A DNA stretch of 64,000 bases. Origin: Pseudonocardia sp. (lineage in GTDB: Bacteria; Actinomycetota; Actinomycetes; Mycobacteriales; Pseudonocardiaceae). The notes beneath the pieces were generated by a model, which made no database searches, was not told where the DNA came from, and saw only the letters and a list, made by a program, of their open reading frames with translations. Shown one piece after another: positions 10,165 to 20,152 of the stretch (positions are counted from its first letter, which is position 1; each line of letters begins with the position of its first letter). A program made the translations under genes and the position numbers. The stretch covers positions 1 to 64,000 of the forward strand of contig NZ_JAODNI010000204.1 of the NCBI RefSeq assembly GCF_025465255.1. Reading direction: 5' to 3'.

Positions 10165-10803
10165 TCACCGCCGCGGGTTCTCGCTGGGGCCGACGTGGTC
10201 CGCGAGCCACTCCGCCAGCGGCCGCCCGGCCCGCCAGACCTCGCGCACCCGGTCCACGCAGCCGGGCTCGTGCAGGACGTCGTCCGGGCCCCAGCGACGG
10301 CGGACGTGCAGGCCCTTGTGCCGCAGCAGTTCCAGCCGGGGATGCTCCGGGGCGACGCCCTTGGGCCGGGTCTTCAGCGTCTCGCCGCCGATCTCGAGAC
10401 CGGCCTTCTCCGCCGTCGCGACGATCCTCCGCAGCTCCTCGCCGCGGCGCTCGTCGTCCACGGCCGTGCGGTAGCGCGCCACCTGGTCGGGCGCCATCGC
10501 GTAGTAACCGCAGGCGGCCATCAGGCCGTCGCTGCCCACCTGGACGTAGAACGGCGAGGCGTACCCGCCACAGTGCGTCTTGTAGGGCGTCTTGTCCGCG
10601 GAGAACCGCACGTCCCGGTACGGCCGGAAGACCTTGCCCGCACCGAACTCCGGTTCGAGCTCGGCGAGCAGTGCCAGCATCGGGCCGCGGACGTGCTCGT
10701 CGTAGACGGCCTTCTGGTCCGTCCAGTACGCCTTCGAGTTGTCCGCCTCGAGCCCGTCGTAGAACTCGACGGCGCCGTCCCCGAAGCCCGAGAACGCGCT
10801 CAC
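10165..10803 (-). CDS. DUF2461 family protein
   Basis: 212 residues. Family signatures are NSKAYWTDQKAVYDEHV near the N-terminus and FRPYRDVRFSADKTPYKTH in the middle. The function of this widely conserved cytoplasmic family is not established. The GTG start overlaps the TGA of lgt by four bases, so it is translated together with lgt, though the two have no obvious biochemical link. Confidence 0.88.
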   Translation of the reverse strand: MSAFSGFGDGAVEFYDGLEADNSKAYWTDQKAVYDEHVRGPMLALLAELEPEFGAGKVFRPYRDVRFSADKTPYKTHCGGYASPFYVQVGSDGLMAACGYYAMAPDQVARYRTAVDDERRGEELRRIVATAEKAGLEIGGETLKTRPKGVAPEHPRLELLRHKGLHVRRRWGPDDVLHEPGCVDRVREVWRAGRPLAEWLADHVGPSENPRR

Positions 10804-11816
10804 GAGCTGCGGTCGCCGGCCTTGCCGGAGGCCGAGCGCTCCGCCTCCCGGTCCGCCTCGCTCTTCTCGTCCGGGTCCGTCGCGTCGGTCCCGCCGGGCG
10901 CGGGCGCGTCCCCCTCGTTCGAACCGCCGTCCGGGCCGCTCGCGGCGGCGGGTGGCACCTCGCGCGGTCCCCGGCCCCGGGCCAGCACGAAGTACACGAC
11001 CGCGAGCACGAACACCACGGCCGAGACGACGACGTTGATCCGGATGTCCCCGAACACGCGCGTGGCCGGGTCCGTGCGCAGGAGCTCGATGAAGAACCGG
11101 CCGAAGGTGTAGCCCGCGACGTAGAGCGCGAACACCCGGCCGTGCCCGAGTCTGAACCTGCGGTCCGCGACGACGACCAGCCCGGCGACGATCAGGTTCC
11201 AGATCAGCTCGTAGAGGAACGTCGGCTGCACGACGGCGATCGGATCACCGACCGCGACGCCGTTCAGCGAGTCCTGGAGGCCCGTCGCCGGGTCCACCCG
11301 CTCGTAGATCTCCAGGCCCCAGGGCGCCGTCGTCGGGCCGCCGTAGAGCTCCTGGTTGAAGTAGTTGCCGAGCCGCCCGACGGCCTGCGCGACGAGGATC
11401 CCGGGCGCCACCGCGTCCGCGAAGAACGGTAGCGGGACCCCTCTGCGGCGGCAGCCGATCCAGGCGCCGACCGCGCCGAGCGCGACGGCCCCCCAGATCC
11501 CGAGGCCGCCCTCCCAGATCATCAGCGCCCGGATCGGGTCCCCGCCGGGGCCGAAGTAGGTCCGCCAGTCCGTCGCGACGTGGTAGAGACGGCCGCCGAC
11601 GAGGCCGAACGGCACCGCGAACACCGCGACATCCAGGACCGTGCCGGGCTCCCCGCCGCGGGCGACGAAGCGCTTCTCGCCCCACGTCACCGCCACGACG
11701 ATGCCCAGGATGATGCAGAGCGCGTAGGCCCGGATCGGGATCGGGCCGAGGTGCCAGACCCCGCGGTCAGGACTGGGCAGGTAGGCCAGGACCAAGCCGG
11801 GCAGCGCGCCACTCAC
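10800..11816 (-). CDS. lgt: Prolipoprotein diacylglyceryl transferase
   Basis: 338 residues. Lgt attaches diacylglycerol to the lipobox cysteine of prelipoproteins at the cytoplasmic membrane. Seven membrane spans are expected and visible as hydrophobic stretches. Conserved residues include the first segment with IPIRAYALCIILG, the block GVGRLGNYFNQELYG-type (here AVGRLGNYFNQELYG), and the C-terminal GRFFIELLRTDP. A long charged, low-complexity cytoplasmic tail after about residue 285 is typical of actinobacterial Lgt. It follows trpA in the same direction, as in mycobacteria. Confidence 0.96.
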   Translation of the reverse strand: MSGALPGLVLAYLPSPDRGVWHLGPIPIRAYALCIILGIVVAVTWGEKRFVARGGEPGTVLDVAVFAVPFGLVGGRLYHVATDWRTYFGPGGDPIRALMIWEGGLGIWGAVALGAVGAWIGCRRRGVPLPFFADAVAPGILVAQAVGRLGNYFNQELYGGPTTAPWGLEIYERVDPATGLQDSLNGVAVGDPIAVVQPTFLYELIWNLIVAGLVVVADRRFRLGHGRVFALYVAGYTFGRFFIELLRTDPATRVFGDIRINVVVSAVVFVLAVVYFVLARGRGPREVPPAAASGPDGGSNEGDAPAPGGTDATDPDEKSEADREAERSASGKAGDRSS

Positions 11817-11865
11817 CGGCCCACCGTAGCGCGCGTCCCCGACGGAACCGCCGCCGCCGTCGAGC

Positions 11866-11928
11866 CGCGTCGTGGAGCCACGACGCGCTCAGAGCGCCCG
11901 AAAAGTCGCGTTGTGGAGCCATAACGCG
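11866..11928. repeat. Paired hairpins between trpA and lgt (GTTGTGG family)
   Basis: Two near-identical hairpins in a row: CGCGTCGTGG-AG-CCACGACGCG (11866-11887, perfect) and CGCGTTGTGG-AG-CCATAACGCG (11907-11928, one mismatch). The same paired arrangement recurs at 54518-54584, 42 kb away, so this is a dispersed repeat rather than a unique terminator. It may still end trp-operon transcription before lgt. Confidence 0.7.
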
Positions 11929-11946
11929 GCCAGGGGCGGCTCGCGG

Positions 11947-12747
11947 TCAGGCGGGCTGGGTGGCCAGGCCTGCGCGGGCGACGCCGGCCGCGAGCTCCTG
12001 CGCGAGGGCGCGGACGGCCTCCGGGCCGCCCTGCTCCGCGGCCGTCACGAACGCGGAGCCGACGATGACGCCGTCCGCGAACCCGGCGATCTCGGCGGCC
12101 TGGTCGCCGTTGCGCACCCCGAGCCCGACACCGATCGGCAGGGTCGTGTGCGGACGGGTCCGGGCCACGATCTCCGAGGCCGCCCCGGCCACGGTGTCCC
12201 GCGCGCCCGTCACGCCCATGATCGACGTGGCGTAGACGAAGCCCGAGCTCGCGGCCGCGGTGGACGCGATCCGCTGCTCCGTCGACGAGGGCGCGACCAG
12301 GAAGATCCGCTCAAGGCCGTACTTCTCCGACGCCGCGAACCACTCGCCGGCCTCGTCCGGGATCAGGTCCGGGGTGATCACCCCGAGCCCGCCCGCCGCG
12401 GCGAGATCCCGGGCGAAGTTCTCGACGCCGTAGCGCAGCACCGGGTTGAAGTACGTCATGACGACGCAGTTGCCGCCGGCCGCGGTCGCCCGCTCGACCA
12501 CCGAGAACACGTCCCGGAGCCGGAAGCCGTTCTGCAGCGCACCTTCCGCGGCGGCCTGGATCGTGGGGCCGTCCATCACCGGGTCCGAGTACGGGATGCC
12601 GACCTCGAGGAGGTCGCACCCGCCCTCGGCCATCGCGGTGAGCAGCTCGACGGAGCCCTCGACGGTCGGGTAGCCGGCGGGGAGGTAGCCCACCAGGGCG
12701 CCCCGGCCCTCGGCCCGGCACCTCGCGAAGACGTCGGCGACACTCAC
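11947..12747 (-). CDS. trpA: Tryptophan synthase alpha chain
   Basis: 266 residues, a TIM barrel that splits indole-3-glycerol phosphate to indole and passes it to TrpB. Catalytic Glu lies in [11 protein letters not shown] and Asp in [10 protein letters not shown]; phosphate-binding glycines lie in [10 protein letters not shown] and [10 protein letters not shown]. The GTG start overlaps the trpB stop (GTGA), so alpha and beta are coupled. It is the last gene of the trp block. Confidence 0.97.
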   Translation of the reverse strand: MSVADVFARCRAEGRGALVGYLPAGYPTVEGSVELLTAMAEGGCDLLEVGIPYSDPVMDGPTIQAAAEGALQNGFRLRDVFSVVERATAAGGNCVVMTYFNPVLRYGVENFARDLAAAGGLGVITPDLIPDEAGEWFAASEKYGLERIFLVAPSSTEQRIASTAAASSGFVYATSIMGVTGARDTVAGAASEIVARTRPHTTLPIGVGLGVRNGDQAAEIAGFADGVIVGSAFVTAAEQGGPEAVRALAQELAAGVARAGLATQPA

Positions 12748-14093
12748 GACTGGATCCCTTCGGTCTTGCTGCCGGCGTCCGCGAACGAACCCGCAGTGTC
12801 CTTGACGGCACCCTCCGCGATCGCCGTCCCGTCCGCCGACTCCGCGCTCTCGTCCTCGCCGATCATCCCGAACCACTTCGCGGCCGTGTCGACGTCCTTG
12901 TCCCCACGCCCGGAGAGGTTCACCAGGATGACCGCGTCCGGCCCGAGCTCCTTGCCCAGCCGCAGCGCACCCGCCACGGCGTGCGCGGACTCGATGGCCG
13001 GGATGATCCCCTCAGTGCGGCAGAGCAGCGCGAACGCGTCCATCGCCTCCGCGTCGGTGACCGGCTGGTACTCCGCGCGGCCGATGTCCTTGAGCAGCGC
13101 GTGCTCCGGCCCGACGCCCGGGTAGTCCAGCCCGGCGGAGATGGAGTACGACTCGCTGGTCTGGCCGTCCTCGTCCTGCAGCAGGTAGGAGAAGGCGCCG
13201 TGCAGGGCGCCCGGCGAGCCCTCGGTCAGGGTGGCGCCGTGCCGGCCGGTCTCGATGCCGTCGCCGCCGGGCTCGAAGCCCACCAGCCGGACGCCCGCGT
13301 CGTCGAGGAACGCGTGGAAGATCCCGATGGCGTTCGAGCCGCCGCCGACGCACGCCGCGATCGCGGTGGGCAGCCGGCCGGTGCGCTGGAGCACCTGCGC
13401 CCGCGCCTCGAGCCCGATGATCCGGTGGAAGTCCCGCACCATCTGCGGGAACGGGTGCGGGCCGGCCACCGTGCCCAGCAGGTAGTGCGTCGAGTCGACG
13501 TTGGTGACCCAGTCCCGCAGCGCCTCGTTGATCGCGTCCTTCAGCGTCCGCGACCCCGTCTTGACCGGGATGACGGTGGCGCCGAGCAGCCGCATCCGGG
13601 CGCCGTTGAGCGCCTGCCGCCGGGTGTCGACCTCGCCCATGTAGACGACGCACTCGAGGTCCAGCAGCGCGCAGGCCGTGGCCGTGGCGACGCCGTGCTG
13701 GCCCGCGCCGGTCTCGGCGATCACCCGCTTCTTGCCCATGCGCTTGGTGAGCAGCGCCTGGCCGAGCACGTTGTTGATCTTGTGTGAGCCGGTGTGGTTC
13801 AGGTCCTCGCGCTTGAGCAGGATCCGCGCGCCGCCGGCGTGCTGCGACAGCTTCGGGACGTCCGTCAGCGGGGACGGGCGGCCGGAGTAGTCCCGGTGCA
13901 GCCGGTCGAGCTCGTTCAGGAACTCGGGGTCGTGCCGCGCCTTCTCGTACGCCGTCTCCAGCTCGTCCAGCGCCGCGACCAGGGCCTCGGGCACCCATCG
14001 GCCGCCGTAGCGGCCGAAGTGGCCGCTCTCGTCGGGCTCGTGACCCGACGGCGTGTCGATGCCGTCGCTCGCCTGGACCTGGGAAGTACTCAC
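12744..14093 (-). CDS. trpB: Tryptophan synthase beta chain
   Basis: 449 residues from GTG 14093. PLP enzyme that joins indole and serine to tryptophan. The PLP lysine lies in [16 protein letters not shown] and the phosphate cradle in [13 protein letters not shown]. The frame is open further to an ATG at 14183 that overlaps the end of trpC, adding 30 arginine- and serine-rich residues that do not look like TrpB. That extra stretch contains the dyad GTTCGC-GCA-GCGAAC and resembles an inserted repeat. If translation begins at 14183 or the ATG at 14141, the protein carries a short extra tail. Confidence 0.94.
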   Translation of the reverse strand: MSTSQVQASDGIDTPSGHEPDESGHFGRYGGRWVPEALVAALDELETAYEKARHDPEFLNELDRLHRDYSGRPSPLTDVPKLSQHAGGARILLKREDLNHTGSHKINNVLGQALLTKRMGKKRVIAETGAGQHGVATATACALLDLECVVYMGEVDTRRQALNGARMRLLGATVIPVKTGSRTLKDAINEALRDWVTNVDSTHYLLGTVAGPHPFPQMVRDFHRIIGLEARAQVLQRTGRLPTAIAACVGGGSNAIGIFHAFLDDAGVRLVGFEPGGDGIETGRHGATLTEGSPGALHGAFSYLLQDEDGQTSESYSISAGLDYPGVGPEHALLKDIGRAEYQPVTDAEAMDAFALLCRTEGIIPAIESAHAVAGALRLGKELGPDAVILVNLSGRGDKDVDTAAKWFGMIGEDESAESADGTAIAEGAVKDTAGSFADAGSKTEGIQS

Positions 14094-14161
14094 CGTTCTC
14101 GTTCGCTGCGCGAACTCGGCGCTTCGCGGACGCTGTGACATTGGTTCGCTCGTACGCTCGC

Positions 14162-14992
14162 TCACCGCACCATTCTGGAGCACGAGGGGTGGAAGCCCGC
14201 AGCCACCAGCCCCCGCACGGCTGCGCCCGGGTCCCCGCTGGTCACCAGGCCCTCGCCGACGAGCACCGCGTCCGCGCCCCAGCCGGCGTAGGTGAGCAGG
14301 TCACTGGGCCCGCGGACGCCGGACTCGGCGATGCGCAGGACGTCGTTCGGCAGGCCCGGGGCGAGCTCGCCGAACACGCTGCGGTTCACCTCGAGGGTGT
14401 GCAGGTTCCGCGAGTTGACGCCGATGACCTTGGCCCCCGCCTCGAGCGCGCGGTCCGCCTCCTCCTCGGTGTGCACCTCGACGAGTGCGGTCATCCCGAG
14501 CGACTCGACCCGGTCCAGCAGCGAGTCCAGCACGTTCTGCTCCAGCGCCGCGACGATCAGCAGCACCAGGTCCGCACCGTGCGCCCGGGCCTCGTGCACC
14601 TGGTACGGGGTGACGACGAAGTCCTTGCGCAGGATCGGCACGTCGACGACGGCGCGCACCGCGTCGAGGTCCGCGAGCGAGCCACCGAAGCGGCGCTGCT
14701 CGGTGAGCACGCTGATCACCCGCGCGCCGTTCTCGGCGTACGCCTTGGCCAGCACGGCCGGATCAGGGATGTTCGCCAGCGCACCCTTCGACGGGCTGCG
14801 CCGCTTCACCTCGGCGATCACTCCGATGCCGGGCTCGCGCAGCGCGGCCAGCACGTCCCGCGGCGGCGGCGCGGCCGCGGCCAGCCTCTTGATCCCGGCG
14901 AAGTCGATCTGCGCCTCGCGGACGGCCAGGTCCTCCCGGACACCGTCCACGATGGAGTCGAGCACACTTCCGGAGCTCAGGGATCCACTCAC
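14162..14992 (-). CDS. trpC: Indole-3-glycerol-phosphate synthase
   Basis: 276 residues, TIM barrel, closes the indole ring from CdRP. Signatures are [35 protein letters not shown] and [15 protein letters not shown] 14992 is chosen because GAGGACGAGG lies just upstream and the family block [14 protein letters not shown] follows shortly; ATG at 15019 is an alternative. Neither trpD nor trpF is in this cluster; the TrpF step is probably done by PriA (20153-20902). Confidence 0.95.
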   Translation of the reverse strand: MSGSLSSGSVLDSIVDGVREDLAVREAQIDFAGIKRLAAAAPPPRDVLAALREPGIGVIAEVKRRSPSKGALANIPDPAVLAKAYAENGARVISVLTEQRRFGGSLADLDAVRAVVDVPILRKDFVVTPYQVHEARAHGADLVLLIVAALEQNVLDSLLDRVESLGMTALVEVHTEEEADRALEAGAKVIGVNSRNLHTLEVNRSVFGELAPGLPNDVLRIAESGVRGPSDLLTYAGWGADAVLVGEGLVTSGDPGAAVRGLVAAGFHPSCSRMVR

Positions 14993-15067
14993 TGCCTCGT
15001 CCTCACCGTGCTCGCCCACGGGGCTGCTCCCCTCTCGGGTCCGGTCCTACCAGGCGTTCCGCCCATG

Positions 15068-15754
15068 CTAAACAGCCCTCCGCCGCCCGCCGCGTCCAGG
15101 TCCCCGCCCGTCGTCCGGGGTTGCGTCCGTGTGATCGAGATCCGCAGGGCCGGGCGCGTTCCCCGGATCGACGGTCGGATCACGGCCCTCGTCGAGCGCG
15201 TCCCACGCCGCCCGGTCGGGGTCCACGGCCGTCTTCTCCGCGCCGGGCGCCGCGTACCTCGCGCCCATCCGCGGCAGGCTCCGGTCCGCGACCACGAGCA
15301 CGATGCCCGCGACCAGCACCAGGAGCCCGCCCAGCACCCCGAGCCACGGCGCCGCGCTCTGCGCCACCACGACGTCCCCGACGGGCTCGCTCGACGCCGC
15401 GGTGCCGGAGAGCCGGAGCAGGGTCACGGCGTCCGGCGGGCTCAGCCAGGAGTCGAACGCCACCCAGGCCGACGCCCCGCCGGCGAGCCCGACGATGCCC
15501 CCCAGGGCCCGGCGGGCGATCCCGGACACCGCCACGGACGCGGCCACGGCGGCCACCGCCAGCACGGCGACACCGGTGACCGACGGCGCGATCCCGGCCC
15601 CCGTCGCCTCGGCCGGGACCGGACCCCGCGCCGTCGCCACGACGGCGGAGGCCCAGGTCAGCCTGGTGGAGCCCCACAGTGCCAGCGCGCCCGCGAGCAG
15701 CCCGAGGCAGACGACGGTGAGCCGTCGTCCCCCGCTGGGCCGGGGCGGGCTCAT
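15068..15754 (-). CDS. Trp-operon-associated membrane protein (TIGR02234 type)
   Basis: 228 residues with four hydrophobic spans (near [43 protein letters not shown] and [18 protein letters not shown]) and a charged tail. Position between trpE and trpC and this topology fit the actinobacterial trp-operon membrane protein family. Its function is unknown. Its ATG overlaps the trpE stop by four bases, so it is co-translated with trpE. Confidence 0.85.
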   Translation of the reverse strand: MSPPRPSGGRRLTVVCLGLLAGALALWGSTRLTWASAVVATARGPVPAEATGAGIAPSVTGVAVLAVAAVAASVAVSGIARRALGGIVGLAGGASAWVAFDSWLSPPDAVTLLRLSGTAASSEPVGDVVVAQSAAPWLGVLGGLLVLVAGIVLVVADRSLPRMGARYAAPGAEKTAVDPDRAAWDALDEGRDPTVDPGNAPGPADLDHTDATPDDGRGPGRGGRRRAV

Positions 15755-17319
15755 CGTCGCATCGACGGTCTCGCGAGCGTGGCCGCGGTCGCGACCGCGG
15801 CCAGGACGGCCTTCGCCTTGTTGCGACACTCGGTGTCCTCGGCCTCGGGGTCCGAGTCCGCGACGATCCCGCCACCGGCCTGCACATACGCCCGCCCGTC
15901 CCGGATCAGCGCGGTGCGGATCGCGATCGCGGTGTCCGCGTTCCCCGCGAAGTCCAGGTACCCGACGATCCCGCCGTAGAGGCCGCGCCGGGTGGGCTCC
16001 AGCTCGTCGATCACCTGCATGGCGCGGACCTTCGGCGCGCCGGACAGGGTGCCGGCCGGGAAGCAGGACAGCACGGCGTCGACCGCGTTGCGGTCCGCGC
16101 GCAGCGTCCCGGTGACCGTAGAGACCAGGTGCATGACGTGGCTGTAGCGCTCGACGGAGAAGAAGTTGCGGACCTTGACCGTGCCCGGCTCGCAGACGCG
16201 ACCGAGGTCGTTGCGGCCGAGGTCGACGAGCATGACGTGCTCGGAGCGCTCCTTCTCGTCCGTCCGGAGGTCCTTCTCCAGCAGCTCGTCCTCCTCGTCG
16301 GTCTCGCCGCGCCACCGCGTCCCGGCGATGGGGTGCGTGGTGGCCTGCCCGTCCACCACCGTGACCAGGGCCTCCGGGCTGGAACCGACGATCGTGAACG
16401 GCGTGCCGCCCGAGGCGTCCTCGAGGTTGAGCAGGTACATGTACGGGCTCGGGTTGGTGGCCCGCAGGACGCGGTAGACGTCCAGCGGGTCCGCCTCGCA
16501 GTCCATCTCGAAGCGCTGCGACACGACGATCTGGAACGCCTCGCCGGAGCGGATCTGCTCCTTCGCGACCTCGATGGCGGCGTGGTGCTCGGCCGGGGTG
16601 CGGCGACGGAGGAACTCCGGCCCGGTGACGCGGGTGAACGCCGCGACCGTCGACGCGGCCGGGGCGGACAGCTCGTCGGTCATCCGGTCCAGCCGGGCGA
16701 CGGCGTCGTCGTAGGCCTCGTCGACGCGCTCGGTGGAGCCGTCCCAGTTGATCGCGTTGGCCAGCAGCGTGATCGTGCCCTCGTGGTGGTCCAGCGCCGC
16801 GATGTCCGTGGCGAGCAGCATGACCAGCTCGGGCAGCATCAGGTCGTCGACCGGCGGGTTCTCGGCGCTGCCGATGCGCTCGAGGCGCCGGACGATGTCG
16901 TAGCCCATGTACCCGACGAGGCCGCCGGTGAGTGGGGGCAGCCCGGGCAGCGTCTCGCTGTGCAGCTCCTCGATGACGGTCCGCAGGGCGTCGAGCACGT
17001 CGCCCTCGGCGGGCATGCCGGCCGGCACCTCGCCGGTCCAGCGGATCTCCCCGTCGACCGTGGTGAGCGCCGCGGCGGACCGGGCGCCGACGAAGGACCA
17101 GCGCGACCAGGACCGGCCGTTCTCCGCGGACTCGAACAGGAACGTGCCGGCGCGGCCCCCGGCGAGCTTGCGGTACACCCCGACCGGCGTCTCGTCGTCG
17201 GCGAGCAGGCGCCGGGCCACGGGGATGACGCGGTGGTTCTCGGCGAGGCGGCGGAACTCCTCGCGGCTCGGGGTGACCGCGCCCAGCGCGGCGGCGAGTG
17301 CGGTGAGGCTGGCGGTCAT
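15751..17319 (-). CDS. trpE: Anthranilate synthase component I
   Basis: 522 residues. With an amidotransferase subunit (not in this window) it makes anthranilate from chorismate, the committed step of tryptophan synthesis. The chorismate-binding domain fills the C-terminal two thirds, with [10 protein letters not shown] early on, [26 protein letters not shown] and [16 protein letters not shown] 17319 is the family start; the frame is open to 17460 but that part is junk-like. No attenuator or leader peptide could be recognised in the 95 bases before it. Confidence 0.96.
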   Translation of the reverse strand: MTASLTALAAALGAVTPSREEFRRLAENHRVIPVARRLLADDETPVGVYRKLAGGRAGTFLFESAENGRSWSRWSFVGARSAAALTTVDGEIRWTGEVPAGMPAEGDVLDALRTVIEELHSETLPGLPPLTGGLVGYMGYDIVRRLERIGSAENPPVDDLMLPELVMLLATDIAALDHHEGTITLLANAINWDGSTERVDEAYDDAVARLDRMTDELSAPAASTVAAFTRVTGPEFLRRRTPAEHHAAIEVAKEQIRSGEAFQIVVSQRFEMDCEADPLDVYRVLRATNPSPYMYLLNLEDASGGTPFTIVGSSPEALVTVVDGQATTHPIAGTRWRGETDEEDELLEKDLRTDEKERSEHVMLVDLGRNDLGRVCEPGTVKVRNFFSVERYSHVMHLVSTVTGTLRADRNAVDAVLSCFPAGTLSGAPKVRAMQVIDELEPTRRGLYGGIVGYLDFAGNADTAIAIRTALIRDGRAYVQAGGGIVADSDPEAEDTECRNKAKAVLAAVATAATLARPSMRR

Positions 17320-17414
17320 CGGACCATTGTCGCCCGTCCCGGCCGGGCCCGGTCGAGCGGGCGGTGAACGACCTCGCCGCCTCTCCGGTCGGCGCGATCG
17401 GTGAAGATGGGTGT

Positions 17415-18053
17415 GTGTCCGCATCCCGTCCTTCCCCTCCGGAGCCCGCCGACGCCGCATCCCCCGGTCGTCGCCGCGGCAGGCGGGCCGGCGGCGCGGA
17501 CACCCGCGAGGCGCTGCTGGCCGCGGCCCGGTCGGAGTTCGCCGAGCGCGGCTACGAGGGCGCGACGGTCCGGCGCATCGCGGACCGGGCAGGCGTCGAC
17601 GCGGCCATGGTCAACCACTGGTTCGGCGGCAAGGACGCACTGTTCACGGCCTCCCTGGACCTGCCGATGGACCCCGAGGCGATCCTGGAGCAGGTCCTGC
17701 CCGGGGATCCGGAGCGGATCGGCGAGCGGATCGTGGCGATGTTCCTGCAGGTGTGGGACGGGGCGGGTGGCGGCCCGCTGGTCGCGATGATCCGCAGCGT
17801 GGCCGCGCACCCGGATGCCGCGCGGATGATGCGGGAGTTCGTCTCGCGGGTGATCCTCGGCCGGTTCGTCGGCGCCGTGGCCCCGGACCGGCCGGACGAG
17901 CGCGCGGCGCTCTGCGCGACCCAGATCCTCGGCCTCGGGATGGTGCGGTACGTCCTGCGGCTCGAACCGCTGGCCTCCGCCGACCACCCGGCGGTCGTCG
18001 CGGCGATCGCGCCGACGATCCAGCGCTACCTGACCGGATCCCTCGACGGATGA
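17415..18053 (+). CDS. TetR family transcriptional regulator
   Basis: About 212 residues from GTG 17415; a GTG at 17364 is also in frame. The helix-turn-helix domain spans roughly residues 28-78 ([20 protein letters not shown] ... [13 protein letters not shown]). The C-terminal ligand domain is generic. It is divergent from trpE with about 95 bases between them, and is followed by the DUF2236 oxygenase gene, its more plausible target. A role in trp control is not indicated. Confidence 0.88.
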   Translation: MSASRPSPPEPADAASPGRRRGRRAGGADTREALLAAARSEFAERGYEGATVRRIADRAGVDAAMVNHWFGGKDALFTASLDLPMDPEAILEQVLPGDPERIGERIVAMFLQVWDGAGGGPLVAMIRSVAAHPDAARMMREFVSRVILGRFVGAVAPDRPDERAALCATQILGLGMVRYVLRLEPLASADHPAVVAAIAPTIQRYLTGSLDG

Positions 18054-18117
18054 GCCGAGCCGGCCCGCGGATCATCGGGTGGCCGCCGCCCGGGAGCGGC
18101 CGCATGATGGGGTCGTG

Positions 18118-18981
18118 GTGAGTCTCTCGGCGGGCGTGTCGGATCTGCGGGCCCGGCTCGGTGCCGGCGTGTTCGAGAAGGTCGCCGGCGCCGAGGGCCC
18201 GCAGCGCCGCGTCCGGATCCACGAGGCGCCCGGCCCGCGCTGGTTCGACGAGGACCGCCCGATCCGGGCGGTGCACGGGGACGCGTCGATGTTCGTCGGG
18301 GGGCTCCGGGCGCTGCTCCTGCAGTCCCTGCACCCGCTGGCGATGGCCGGCGTCGCGGGCCACTCCGGCTACCGCGGGGACCCGTGGGGCCGCCTCGCCC
18401 GCACCAGCTACTTCCTCGCCTCGACGACGTTCGGCCCCGAGGCCGAGGCCCGCGCGACCATCGAGCGGATCAGGTCCGTGCACGCCGTCGTCAGGGGAAC
18501 CGCACCGGACGGGCGGCCGTACTCGGCGTCGGACCCACACCTGCTCGAGTGGGTGCACCTCGCCGAGATCGACAGCTTCCTGCGCGCGCACAGCCGCTAC
18601 GGCACCGCACCGCTGGACCAGGAGGGCCGCGACGGCTACGTGGCGGACACCGCCCGCATCGCCCGCGAGCTCGGGGTGCCGGACCCGCCGGAGACGGAGG
18701 CCGAGCTGGCCGCGCGTATCGAGGGGTTCCGCCCGGAGCTGGAGGGCACATCCGAGGCCCGCTCGACCGCCCGGTTCCTGCTGCTGAACCCGCCGCTGCC
18801 GATCGTCGCCCGCGCGCCGTACGCCCTGCTCGGAGCGGCTGCGGTGGCCCTGCTCCCCCGCTGGGCCAGGCTTCCCCTGCGCCTGCCCTACCTGCCGCTG
18901 GTCGAGCAGACCGCCGTCCGCGCCGCAGGCGGGCTCGTCACCCAGGGGATCCGCTGGGTCATGGCACCACCCGCCCGCTGA
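18118..18981 (+). CDS. Oxygenase MpaB family protein (DUF2236)
   Basis: About 287 residues. The block GDASMFVGGLRALLLQSLHP followed by the MAGVAGHSGYRGDPWGRL-type sequence is diagnostic of the DUF2236/MpaB family, related to the latex-clearing protein Lcp, a b-type haem oxygenase. Histidines in QSLHPLA and GHSGY are candidate haem or catalytic ligands by family analogy. I start at GTG 18118; GTG 18115 and 18079 are also in frame. It lies right behind the TetR gene and probably forms a unit with it. Confidence 0.85.
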   Translation: MSLSAGVSDLRARLGAGVFEKVAGAEGPQRRVRIHEAPGPRWFDEDRPIRAVHGDASMFVGGLRALLLQSLHPLAMAGVAGHSGYRGDPWGRLARTSYFLASTTFGPEAEARATIERIRSVHAVVRGTAPDGRPYSASDPHLLEWVHLAEIDSFLRAHSRYGTAPLDQEGRDGYVADTARIARELGVPDPPETEAELAARIEGFRPELEGTSEARSTARFLLLNPPLPIVARAPYALLGAAAVALLPRWARLPLRLPYLPLVEQTAVRAAGGLVTQGIRWVMAPPAR

Positions 18982-19000
18982 CGCCCACGTTCACGGGTCG

Positions 19001-19024
19001 ACGCACAGGTTGCGGCATGTGCGT
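19001..19024. terminator. Stem-loop between convergent DUF2236 gene and hisI
   Basis: ACGCACA and TGTGCGT form a perfect 7-base stem around a 10-base loop, with imperfect outer pairing from 18978 to 19037. It lies between two convergent stop codons, so it probably serves as a bidirectional terminator. Confidence 0.5.
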
Positions 19025-19033
19025 GAGCGGGTG

Positions 19034-19384
19034 TCAGAGCAGACGGTCCGCGTCGAAGCAGGTGCGGGCACCGGTGTGACAGGCCGGGCCCTCCTGGTCC
19101 ACGACGACGAGCACCGCGTCCCCGTCGCAGTCCAGCCGGACCTCGTGCACGTGCTGCACGTGGCCCGAGGTGTCGCCCTTGACCCAGTACTCCTCGCGCG
19201 AACGCGACCAGTACGTGCCGCGGCCCGTGGTCAGCGTGCGGTGCAGGGCCTCGTCGTCCATCCAGGCGACCATCAGGACCTCGTCGGTCCCCCGCTGCTG
19301 GACGACCGCGCACACCAGCCCGTCCGCGTTCCGCGTCAGCCGGGCGGCGACGGCCGGGTCCAGCTCGGACGTCTCGACCCTCAT
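19034..19384 (-). CDS. hisI: Phosphoribosyl-AMP cyclohydrolase
   Basis: 116 residues, single-domain HisI (no fused HisE). It opens the purine ring of phosphoribosyl-AMP in histidine synthesis. Metal ligands are visible: cysteine in [12 protein letters not shown] and aspartates in [10 protein letters not shown]. The start ATG overlaps the hisF stop by four bases. Confidence 0.96.
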   Translation of the reverse strand: MRVETSELDPAVAARLTRNADGLVCAVVQQRGTDEVLMVAWMDDEALHRTLTTGRGTYWSRSREEYWVKGDTSGHVQHVHEVRLDCDGDAVLVVVDQEGPACHTGARTCFDADRLL

Positions 19385-20151
19385 CGGACCTCCACGTGAT
19401 CCGCGCGCAGCGCGTCCTTGACCTCGCCGATCCGCAGCTGCCCGAAGTGGAAGACGCTGGCGGCCAGCACTGCATCCGCCCCGGCCCGGACGGCCGGCGG
19501 GAAGTGCTCCAGCGCGCCTGCCCCACCGCTGGCGATCACCGGGACGGCCACGACGGCCCGGGTCTTCTCGATCAGCTCGAGGTCGAACCCGGCCCGGGTG
19601 CCGTCCGCGTCCATCGAGTTGAGCAGGATCTCCCCGACGCCCAGGTCCTGACCGCGCACCGCCCACTCGACGGCGTCGATCCCGGTTCCGGTGCGCCCGC
19701 CGTGCGTCGTGACCTCGAAGCCCGACGGCGTCGGCGGGCCGTCCACCACCCGCCGTGCGTCCACCGACAGCACGATGCACTGCGAGCCGAACCGCCGGGC
19801 CATCTCGCCCAGCAGCTCCGGCCGGGCGATCGCGGCGGTGTTGACGCTGACCTTGTCCGCGCCCGCGCGCAGCATCCGGTCCACGTCGTCGGGCGTGCGG
19901 ATGCCGCCCCCGACCGTCAGCGGGATGAAGACCTGCTCGGCGGTGCGCCGGACGACGTCGACCATCGTCGCGCGCTCGCCGGAGGACGCCGTGACGTCCA
20001 GGAACGTCAGCTCGTCCGCGCCCTCGGCGTCGTAGACCGCGGCCATCTCGACCGGGTCCCCGGCGTCCCGGAGCTCCTTGAAGTTGACACCCTTGACGAC
20101 CCGCCCGGCGTCGACGTCCAGGCAGGGGATGACACGGACCGCGACCCCCAT
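19381..20151 (-). CDS. hisF: Imidazole glycerol phosphate synthase cyclase subunit
   Basis: 256 residues, TIM barrel. With HisH (not in the window) it produces imidazole glycerol phosphate and AICAR. The catalytic Asp lies in [14 protein letters not shown] and the second in VLSVDARRV; phosphate loops are [10 protein letters not shown] and [11 protein letters not shown]. It starts one base after the priA stop and overlaps hisI, so the three genes are an operon. Confidence 0.97.
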   Translation of the reverse strand: MGVAVRVIPCLDVDAGRVVKGVNFKELRDAGDPVEMAAVYDAEGADELTFLDVTASSGERATMVDVVRRTAEQVFIPLTVGGGIRTPDDVDRMLRAGADKVSVNTAAIARPELLGEMARRFGSQCIVLSVDARRVVDGPPTPSGFEVTTHGGRTGTGIDAVEWAVRGQDLGVGEILLNSMDADGTRAGFDLELIEKTRAVVAVPVIASGGAGALEHFPPAVRAGADAVLAASVFHFGQLRIGEVKDALRADHVEVR

Positions 20152-20152
20152 G

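Noticed and set aside
17320..17414. Trp attenuator or leader peptide before trpE
   Set aside because: No short frame with tandem Trp codons and no terminator/antiterminator pair could be recognised.
15755..17503. Upstream extension of the trp membrane protein frame through trpE
   Set aside because: Out-of-frame shadow of trpE; the ATGA overlap gives the real start.
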